From Candidatus Coatesiibacteriota bacterium (GTDB taxonomy: Bacteria > RBG-13-66-14 > B26-G2): a DNA stretch of 5,827 nucleotides. A program made the position numbers and the translations under genes. Within the stretch, counting starts at the first letter, position 1, and each line of letters opens with the position of its first letter. A model generated the notes under the pieces. That model did no database searches. It worked only from the letters and a program-made list of their open reading frames with translations, and was not told the DNA's origin. Below, in pieces: positions 1 to 5,194 of the stretch. The DNA lies in NCBI GenBank assembly GCA_003647715.1, contig QMNJ01000096.1, forward strand, positions 1-5,827. The letters are read 5' to 3'.

Positions 1-1
1 G

Positions 2-31
2 TATAATATATTAATAAATCCATTAAGGGGG
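2..31 (+). promoter_or_regulatory. -10 box and ribosome binding site for the acidic protein gene
   Basis: A perfect TATAAT lies at 2-7, and a strong purine-rich Shine-Dalgarno-like AAGGGGG lies at 25-31, eight bases before the ATG at 40. If the TATAAT is a real -10 element, the leader would be only about 25 bases. The -35 region is outside the window, so the promoter part is tentative. The ribosome binding site is the better supported half and fixes the start of the downstream gene. Confidence 0.5.
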
Positions 32-39
32 TTTATTGC

Positions 40-753
40 ATGCCTGAAGAGGAAGAAAAGGAAGAGATAGATCCTATAGAAGCTATAAGACGAAGAAATC
101 TGGACAGAGCCAGAAGATTGAAAGAATCACTCAAATTCGGTGATTTTGGACTTGGAGGCGAGAAGGAGGAAGAGGAGACAGCGCCTGACGAGGTCATAGA
201 CCAGATGATGGGAGAAGAAGCACCGGCGGAGGCACCAATCAAAGAAGCACCAGAAGAGGTGCCCCCACCACCCGTAGATGAGGAGATTACAGCAGAAGGA
301 CGCGAGGAGTTTGAGGAACTAGACCTATCGTCTTTTGCACCTTCGGTGTGGGAAGAGGAAGAAACACCACCGCCACCACCTGATATTGAAGCTCCTGAAG
401 AGGTCGGAGTTGCGGAACCAGAGACCGGATTCCCACAACCTGAGATAGGAGCTCCTCCGACTGAAGAGGAAGAAGAGATAAGGGTGCAAGAAGAGAGGGA
501 GGAGGTCTTAGAGGAGGCAAGAGAGCCAGAGATAGCCGAGCCACCAGTGCCAGAACCACCGGTTGAAGAAAAGGTGGAGGAGCCAGCGGTAGAAGAGCCA
601 CCCATAGCAGAAGAGCCACTTAGGGAGTCAATTCAGGTTATTATAGAGGTTTTGGGGAACAGAGTTCGCATCGGTAGAAAGAACATAAAACTTGATGACA
701 CGATTGAACTGCTGGAGAATATCATCAGGCGTTACAAGGAGATGGAGAAGTAA
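40..753 (+). CDS. Acidic Pro/Glu-rich protein of unknown function with ordered N- and C-terminal segments
   Basis: I do not recognise this 237-residue protein. It opens with an acidic run, followed by a basic, probably amphipathic helix (about residues 10-33, rich in Arg/Lys/Leu). A long low-complexity stretch, about residues 40-193, is dominated by Glu, Pro, Ala and Val and has PPPP and PPPPP runs and repeated E-E-P / P-P-V units. The last 44 residues (from about 194) look ordered: a beta-like IQVIIEVLGNRVRIG segment, then a helix ending in RRYKEMEK. There is no Cys, no His, no signal peptide and no membrane segment, so it is probably cytoplasmic. The architecture suggests a disordered spacer joining two binding modules, as in scaffold or adaptor proteins, but that is inference. 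The start is supported by AAGGGGG eight bases upstream. Long antisense reading frames here follow from the GAG/GAA/CCA codon bias. The zinc-ribbon membrane protein gene follows after 34 bases and is probably cotranscribed. Confidence 0.88.
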   Translation: MPEEEEKEEIDPIEAIRRRNLDRARRLKESLKFGDFGLGGEKEEEETAPDEVIDQMMGEEAPAEAPIKEAPEEVPPPPVDEEITAEGREEFEELDLSSFAPSVWEEEETPPPPPDIEAPEEVGVAEPETGFPQPEIGAPPTEEEEEIRVQEEREEVLEEAREPEIAEPPVPEPPVEEKVEEPAVEEPPIAEEPLRESIQVIIEVLGNRVRIGRKNIKLDDTIELLENIIRRYKEMEK

Positions 754-787
754 TCACCTTCAAGTTAATTCATAAACAGCAGGTTAT

Positions 788-1180
788 ATGGAGAAAAAGA
801 AGAAGGTTTTGAGTGCTTTTAATATTGCCCTTATAATAATTGGGGCGATATTGGTATTCTTTGGAGTCCTTTTCGCCTGGGCATCCACATCTGTTGAATC
901 TAAGACACAAGGAACATCCAGTGTCAACCTGTGCGTAGGGATAATAGGCATAATTGTGGGCATAGGTTTGATTGCTCTTGCTAAATACCGTCAGAAGAAA
1001 GAGATTGAGATAATACAGAAGATAGATATACCCGGTGACACAAAATTAGAGGGTCTCAAGTGCAAGAACTGTGGTGCACCTGTGGATAAGGAATCAATTG
1101 AGGTTAAGGCAGGTGCGGTATTTGTCCATTGTCACTACTGCGGTGCTATCTACCAGATTGAAGAAGAACCAAAGTGGTAA
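788..1180 (+). CDS. Two-pass membrane protein with C-terminal zinc ribbon
   Basis: This 130-residue hypothetical protein has a Lys-rich N-terminus (MEKKKK), a first membrane helix at about residues 11-32, a short Ser/Thr-rich loop, and a second helix at about 48-65. A positively charged stretch (KYRQKK) follows. The positive-inside rule puts both ends in the cytoplasm with the loop of about 15 residues outside. The C-terminal domain has two CxxC knuckles, C92-x2-C95 (CKNCGAP) and C115-x2-C118 (CHYCGAI), 19 residues apart, a typical zinc-ribbon arrangement. Such membrane-tethered ribbons usually have no assigned function; protein or nucleic acid binding is possible. The ribosome binding site is weak: AGG at 781-783, only four bases before the ATG. 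It follows the acidic protein gene by 34 bases, so the pair may be functionally linked. Its last 31 bases overlap the 3' end of the convergent apbE-like gene. Confidence 0.88.
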   Translation: MEKKKKVLSAFNIALIIIGAILVFFGVLFAWASTSVESKTQGTSSVNLCVGIIGIIVGIGLIALAKYRQKKEIEIIQKIDIPGDTKLEGLKCKNCGAPVDKESIEVKAGAVFVHCHYCGAIYQIEEEPKW

Positions 1181-2142
1181 GCAATATTACCCCATAATCC
1201 CTTATGTAGAAATCTATCTATATTCTCAGATTTTAATATCTTCCCCTCAATACATAACATCCCTTCAAGGTTTTCGGTCTGATTGAGAGTTTTAATGCTA
1301 TCTTCTCCCAGAACTATCATTGCGGTTGCGAAGGCGTCTGCGGTGGCAGAATCTACAGCAACAGCCAGCGCATAAGCGTCTTCAATGCATTTTACCTTAC
1401 CTCTCGCATCCACGATGTGATACTCACCGCTTCCGCCACGCCTGCTTGATGAAAGTGCCACTCCGTATTCACCAGATACCTTCAGACAATATGAACCAAA
1501 ACAATCAGGTATAGAGACAACCCAGCCATCTCCATCTGGTGGTCTGCCGTATGTAGCGATATCACCACCTATCTCTACCATACCACCTGTGATTGAGCCC
1601 CTGACTGCATCCAAAGCATAATCACAAGCCCACCCCTTGGCAACCGCCCCAAGGTCTAACAATACATACCCCAGCTTGGCTATTGTGCATTTGACTGTAT
1701 CAATATCTAGCGCCTCCCAGCCAGAGGGCATTAACGCACCATCATCTATCTCCACTGCTGATGATACTCCTGATATGTAGGTGGGGTCAAAGGCACCATC
1801 TGTTCTTTCTGTCATCTCTCTGGAGAAGATGAGCAGGTCAATCATCTCCCTGCTGACCCTCATAGTATCCCCAACATCCATTGAGTTTATCAACGAGACC
1901 TCGCTTGTCTCATCAAATCTGTTAGCAATATGCTCCACATACTCCACTCTCTCGTGCATCTTTCTCAGTATTTCCTCTCCATCGCAACCATCTCTTGGAT
2001 AAATCAGCACATGGGCTGATGTTCCCATGGTGGTAAAGAACAGTTCAACCTTCTCCTGCTTGCAGTTTTTCTCATCATTGCAGAATATGAATTGAGCGAC
2101 AAATATGATGGATAAAGATAGGGATATTATCTTAAGGTGCAT
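1150..2142 (-). CDS. apbE: ApbE family FAD:protein FMN transferase, exported
   Basis: ApbE enzymes use FAD and Mg2+ to attach FMN covalently to a Thr or Ser of target proteins, normally outside the cytoplasmic membrane. In this 330-residue protein the family blocks appear in order: MGTSAHVLIY (39-48), FDETSEVSLIN (76-86), TDGAFDPTY (114-122), LDLGAVAKGWACDYAL (162-177), VEIGGDIATYG (189-199), YHIVDAR (241-247) and ATADAFATAMIVLG (266-279), the last holding the expected metal- and flavin-site Asp/Thr. Length fits the family. A hydrophobic N-terminus (5-20) followed by Cys21 suggests an exported, perhaps lipid-anchored enzyme, but FIFC is a poor lipobox. The usual HxxDPRTG is altered to HIVDARGK. 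About nine cysteines are present, many for an exported protein. It is the last gene of the minus-strand operon, and its ATG overlaps the glycosyltransferase stop by one base (TAATG). A weak GGAAG-like ribosome site lies within that upstream gene. No obvious FMN acceptor is encoded in the window. Confidence 0.95.
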   Translation of the reverse strand: MHLKIISLSLSIIFVAQFIFCNDEKNCKQEKVELFFTTMGTSAHVLIYPRDGCDGEEILRKMHERVEYVEHIANRFDETSEVSLINSMDVGDTMRVSREMIDLLIFSREMTERTDGAFDPTYISGVSSAVEIDDGALMPSGWEALDIDTVKCTIAKLGYVLLDLGAVAKGWACDYALDAVRGSITGGMVEIGGDIATYGRPPDGDGWVVSIPDCFGSYCLKVSGEYGVALSSSRRGGSGEYHIVDARGKVKCIEDAYALAVAVDSATADAFATAMIVLGEDSIKTLNQTENLEGMLCIEGKILKSENIDRFLHKGLWGNIAYHFGSSSIW

Positions 2143-2144
2143 TA
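2140..2144 (-). promoter_or_regulatory. TAATG stop/start overlap coupling glycosyltransferase and apbE translation
   Basis: On the minus strand the TAA stop of the glycosyltransferase and the ATG of the apbE-like gene share one base. This arrangement usually reflects translational coupling by reinitiation. A GGAAGAAG stretch about eight bases upstream could also help recruit ribosomes. The overlap is seen directly; the coupling is inferred. Confidence 0.7.
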
Positions 2145-3290
2145 TCTGAGCTTCTTCCAGGCAGGTTTATATCTACCAGCAATCATACCTATGAGACCAT
2201 ATACTTCCGCAACATTGGTCATTGTGAAGTAGAGGGGGAAGTAGGTCAATCTGCTATGTGGCATCCCTGAAAGTTCAATAGCAAGCCCTATAATTGAAAG
2301 ACCATAGAATATACATTGAGCGACGAATATTGCCTTATAGAACAGCCCATAACTAATTAGAAATATATTGGATATAAAAAGGGTAATTAGAAGGAAGGGG
2401 CTAAACCACCTGATGAACTTGTGTAATATGAGTTTGAACACAAACGGCTTTAGTAGAAGTTTTAACACCAGTGATATTGAGCCAGCCGAACCAGCGAATA
2501 TCCTTGCTTTTCTGCGGAACTCAATCCACATATTCTTTGATGCACCCTCGTAGGAGTGTGCGTCGGGGGCATACTCCAACTTGTAACCCCTGGTTATGAC
2601 AGAGGTGGATATGATGAAATCGTCCATCACTATTGCCTTTGCCCTGAAATTGGGGTAGAGTTCTTTTCTTATTGAATACATTGAGCCATCAGCCCCGATA
2701 ACAGAACCGAGCCGGCTCTCTGCCTCCTTCAATTTACCCTCAAGACGCCAGTATAAACCCTCACCCTTAGCAGCCCCCCCCTCCTTGGATATAATCTGCT
2801 CCCCGGCAACTGCTCCTACCCGGGGGTCAACAAAAGGCAGAACAAGTTTTTCAAGAGCATCCCTCTCCACTATTGTATTTGCATCTGTGAAGACAAGCAC
2901 CTCACCACTTGCAACCCCAGCTCCTCTGTTCAGCGCCTCCAGTTTGCCCTGCCTTTCTTCCTGCCTAACCAATATCAACCTATCACTCACATACTCCTTC
3001 ACGATATCATCTGTTCCATCTTCTGAAGCATCAGACACAATTATAATTTCAACCTTCTCTTCTGGATAATCAAGTGATAGCGTATTATCAATCTTTCTTC
3101 TAATCACCTCTTCTTCGTTGTAGGCAGGAATAATGATGCTTACCGAGGGCAATCTGCCAGTTTTATACCTTTTCTCTGGCACAAGATGCGATACCATAAT
3201 CATGAATACTGGGTATATTACATAGCCCATTAAGAGAATTACCAGTGAAAACCAGAAAATAAAGAGAGCAGGCTCTACTGAACTTAACAT
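2142..3290 (-). CDS. Membrane-anchored family 2 glycosyltransferase
   Basis: This 382-residue protein has the layout of processive or membrane-bound GT2 enzymes, which transfer a sugar from a nucleotide-sugar on the cytoplasmic face. There is an N-terminal membrane helix (about 9-33). The GT-A domain starts at SVSIIIPAYNEEE (49-61), followed by IIIVSDASEDGTDD (82-95) with the nucleotide-binding Asp and VLVFTDAN (131-138), where the usual DxD is DAN, a common variant in this branch. GADGSMYSIRKEL (199-211), the putative catalytic MDD (222-224) and FRRKARI (258-264, at the place of the QxxRW motif) follow. Three C-terminal membrane segments lie at about 296-317, 320-340 and 348-371. The acceptor and sugar cannot be read from sequence; polysaccharide or glycolipid synthesis is plausible. 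Its ATG comes two bases after the radical SAM stop and has no Shine-Dalgarno sequence, so translation probably depends on the upstream gene. Confidence 0.94.
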   Translation of the reverse strand: MLSSVEPALFIFWFSLVILLMGYVIYPVFMIMVSHLVPEKRYKTGRLPSVSIIIPAYNEEEVIRRKIDNTLSLDYPEEKVEIIIVSDASEDGTDDIVKEYVSDRLILVRQEERQGKLEALNRGAGVASGEVLVFTDANTIVERDALEKLVLPFVDPRVGAVAGEQIISKEGGAAKGEGLYWRLEGKLKEAESRLGSVIGADGSMYSIRKELYPNFRAKAIVMDDFIISTSVITRGYKLEYAPDAHSYEGASKNMWIEFRRKARIFAGSAGSISLVLKLLLKPFVFKLILHKFIRWFSPFLLITLFISNIFLISYGLFYKAIFVAQCIFYGLSIIGLAIELSGMPHSRLTYFPLYFTMTNVAEVYGLIGMIAGRYKPAWKKLR

Positions 3291-3292
3291 AT

Positions 3293-4735
3293 TTAATATT
3301 TAATCAGATGTCTTAATAGATTTCCAGCCGCCTTCAGATTTCTTATTGCTTCTTGGGTGTTAGTGAAGGACTGTAAGAGTTTTCTTATCGTATAGATCGG
3401 TCTCAGGTAATAGTGTCTTCGTGCATCATTACAGAATCTCACCAGGTCATCACCAGACAGGTTTGGGGTAGATACTATGCAATTGTGAAGCCCCTCCCTT
3501 GTAAGCCAGTCGCGAAAGCTATTTACTTTGATATAGCCGTTCTTCTCTGCCCATCTATAAAGTGTTGTGCCTGGGTAGAGCATAATCGGGAAGAATTGGG
3601 CGGTGTCTGTGTTTAACCTCTCTGCGAAGCGGTAGGTCTCCATTATGGTTCTGTGATCATCCTCAGGGGTTCCTACCATAAAGCAACCGTGTATCATTAT
3701 GCCTGCCCTTCTTGCATCCCTCACAAATCTTTCTATGCTTCCCAAATCTGTTTCTTTCTTTATGAAGTCAAGGATGCGTTGATTACCACTTTCAAAACCG
3801 ACACACATCAACCTGCAACCTGCTCTCTTGAGTATCTTGAGTGTTTGATAACTCAAATCGGGTCTGGTATTGCAGGAGAAAGGCAGATTGAAATCTGATT
3901 TGATAATTGCCTCGCATAATTCAACCGTCCTATCCTCGTCAATCACGAATGTATCATCCTCAAACATCACCTCTCTCAGTGGGTGAAATTCACCCTGAAT
4001 GAACTCAAGTTCTTCTACCACACTCTCAATGGACCTGGGGCGATAAACCTGCCCTGAGAATGTCTGCGGATAAAGGCAGTAGATACAGCCGTATGAACAG
4101 CCCCTGGCTGTCAATATTGCAACTATTGGGTATTTACTGTGAGCATAGAAGTAGTCGGTGTGCTTCAGGTGCTTCAGATAAGTCCTTGATACGAAGGGAA
4201 TAGAATCGAGGTCTCTAATAAACCTTCGCTTCTTGTTCTTCTTTACCTTTCCATCTTCCCTGTATGTCAGACCATTTATACCTGATAGGTCTCTCTTACC
4301 ATTTCTTATAGATTGCGCTAACTCAAGAGAGATAAACTCATACTCACCTCTTGCCACACCATCAACCCAGGGATATTCTGAGACAATACTCTCTCCCAGA
4401 GCAGAGACATGAGGACCTACTAAGAGAATGAATGCACCTGGAAACATATTCTTCAATCTCTTAGCCCATCCAAGGTCATTCTCTATTGAGGGTGTTGAGG
4501 TATCAATTATAATAAGGTCGGGATTCTCAGAGTTTGTATATGTGGTCAGCCGTTTTTCTCCGCCGGGGACGACACCATCTATGAGTGTGCACTCAAAGCC
4601 ATTGTCTTCAAGAAGACCTGCGGCGTATGACAGCCACATGGGGTAATAGAGAGTCCCGCTCTTGGTCACAGCAGGGCTTCTTTGTTCCCTGGAATAGCGT
4701 GGTAGAAATGGCGGGTTTAATAGCAGTATCTTCAT
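3293..4735 (-). CDS. Radical SAM protein with N-terminal B12-binding-like domain
   Basis: This 480-residue protein has the usual size and order of the B12-binding radical SAM family (BchE / hopanoid-enzyme type). The N-terminal Rossmann-like cobalamin-binding domain (about 1-150) starts MKILLLNPPF, then has YPMWLSYAAGLLEDNG (31-46), DTSTPSIENDLGWAK (78-92) and LLVGPHVSA (104-112). It lacks the DxHxxG histidine, as do many members of this group. The radical SAM core (about 200-400) has TARGCSYGCIYC with C213, C217 and C220 for the [4Fe-4S] cluster. It also has MFEDDTF (257-263), CNTRPDL (288-294), GFESG (313-317) and GCFMVGTPEDD (350-360). The C-terminal 80-90 residues are less recognisable. 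Family members do methylations, cyclisations or other radical chemistry on lipids, pigments and natural products; this substrate is unknown. The MKILLLNPP start is characteristic even though no clear Shine-Dalgarno sequence precedes it. It sits 21 bases after the lipoprotein gene and 2 before the glycosyltransferase gene. Confidence 0.95.
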   Translation of the reverse strand: MKILLLNPPFLPRYSREQRSPAVTKSGTLYYPMWLSYAAGLLEDNGFECTLIDGVVPGGEKRLTTYTNSENPDLIIIDTSTPSIENDLGWAKRLKNMFPGAFILLVGPHVSALGESIVSEYPWVDGVARGEYEFISLELAQSIRNGKRDLSGINGLTYREDGKVKKNKKRRFIRDLDSIPFVSRTYLKHLKHTDYFYAHSKYPIVAILTARGCSYGCIYCLYPQTFSGQVYRPRSIESVVEELEFIQGEFHPLREVMFEDDTFVIDEDRTVELCEAIIKSDFNLPFSCNTRPDLSYQTLKILKRAGCRLMCVGFESGNQRILDFIKKETDLGSIERFVRDARRAGIMIHGCFMVGTPEDDHRTIMETYRFAERLNTDTAQFFPIMLYPGTTLYRWAEKNGYIKVNSFRDWLTREGLHNCIVSTPNLSGDDLVRFCNDARRHYYLRPIYTIRKLLQSFTNTQEAIRNLKAAGNLLRHLIKY

Positions 4736-4756
4736 ATTGTCATACAGAATTGAGAC

Positions 4757-5122
4757 CTATTCATGAACCTCTATAACTTTTCTCTCATAGTCCTCACCGC
4801 TCTCACCCCTAACCCATAATTCAATTGTATAGCTTGCCGGGTCAGGCGGGGTCATCCATTGAACCTGATTACCGCTCCCATATATCGTCCCACCGCTCGC
4901 CCTCCAGTCATATACAAGTTCTTCGTTGTCTGGATTCTCAACAAAGGCGGTGAGTGTTACCTCACTATTCACATACACATAGTCGGGGTCAACATCAATA
5001 GAGACAATCCAGAAGTTTCCCGTAGGAAAACCGGATGGCTCGCAACTAACCAATAGGAGTGTCACCAGTAAGAGCACAAGAGGAACAATCCCATTGATAC
5101 ATCCGCTTTTCATAGAAATCAT
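4757..5122 (-). CDS. Small lipoprotein with a single Ig-like/PKD-like domain
   Basis: The 121-residue precursor has an N-terminal segment with a hydrophobic core (about 12-25) ending in the lipobox LVSC, so Cys27 should be lipidated after signal peptidase II cleavage. The mature part of about 95 residues is a single beta-sandwich-like domain. It shows the pattern of bacterial Ig/PKD-type repeats: VYVNSEVTLTAFV, then Y-D-W-x-A-S-G-G-T-I (71-80), G-S-G-N-x-V-x-W (82-89), a Pro-rich turn, Y-T-I-E-L-W-V and a final strand. Such domains usually mediate binding or act as spacers on the cell surface or in the periplasm; there are no catalytic residues to point to. The start at 5122 is chosen over the in-frame ATG at 5113 because AAGGA lies nine bases upstream of it. 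It is the first gene of the tight four-gene operon, so it may be a surface partner or substrate of the enzymes encoded downstream. Confidence 0.85.
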   Translation of the reverse strand: MISMKSGCINGIVPLVLLLVTLLLVSCEPSGFPTGNFWIVSIDVDPDYVYVNSEVTLTAFVENPDNEELVYDWRASGGTIYGSGNQVQWMTPPDPASYTIELWVRGESGEDYERKVIEVHE

Positions 5123-5131
5123 ATCCAGTTA

Positions 5132-5136
5132 TCCTT
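5132..5136 (-). promoter_or_regulatory. Ribosome binding site deciding the lipoprotein start
   Basis: On the minus strand AAGGA occurs nine bases before the ATG at 5122. The alternative in-frame ATG at 5113 would be 18 bases away, too far for normal initiation. This supports the longer precursor of 121 residues. Confidence 0.6.
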
Positions 5137-5162
5137 ACTATAAAACTTACAAAAATGTAAAC

Positions 5163-5194
5163 ATTATAATAATAAATCTTACCTGAATACTCAA
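5163..5194 (-). promoter_or_regulatory. Possible promoter of the lipoprotein/radical SAM/glycosyltransferase/apbE operon
   Basis: In the AT-rich 68-base gap between the metallo-beta-lactamase-like gene and the lipoprotein gene, the minus strand reads TTGAGT at 5194-5189. A TATTAT follows at 5171-5166 with a 17-base spacer, and a perfect TATAAT overlaps it at 5168-5163. The TTGAGT overlaps the stop codon of the upstream gene. The AT-richness makes chance matches likely, and read-through from upstream is equally possible. Confidence 0.35.

Noticed and set aside
240..610. Repeated Glu/Pro units in the acidic gene as a tandem DNA repeat or minisatellite
   Set aside because: The protein units are irregular and codons vary between copies, so it is compositional bias and not a true tandem repeat at the DNA level.
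33..619. Long antisense Ser/Gly-rich and Leu/Pro-rich reading frames opposite the acidic protein gene
   Set aside because: They are the mirror of GAG/GAA/CCA-rich codons, have no supporting ribosome site and give low-complexity products. The plus-strand gene has a clear start signal and ordered ends.
1210..1233. Hairpin AAATCT/AGATTT with a T-rich tail as a terminator for the plus-strand pair
   Set aside because: The stem is six AT-rich pairs with a 12-base loop inside the apbE-like coding region, followed by only four T residues. It is too weak to call.
3413..3898. Plus-strand reading frames opposite the radical SAM gene
   Set aside because: They lie wholly inside a gene with strong family motifs on the other strand, show no recognisable domain, and have no convincing start signals.
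4865..4910. S-G-G-T-I in the lipoprotein as a possible covalent FMN attachment site (SGAT-like) for the ApbE enzyme
   Set aside because: The W-x-A-S-G-G-T-I-x-G-S-G pattern is a normal part of bacterial Ig/PKD-type domains and lacks the Ala of the usual SGAT acceptor and the surrounding FMN-binding domain.
5147..5160. TTACA-AAAA-TGTAA inverted repeat in the gap before the lipoprotein gene, as operator or terminator
   Set aside because: A five-pair AT-rich stem in an AT-rich gap is expected by chance, and no T-run or known operator pattern accompanies it.
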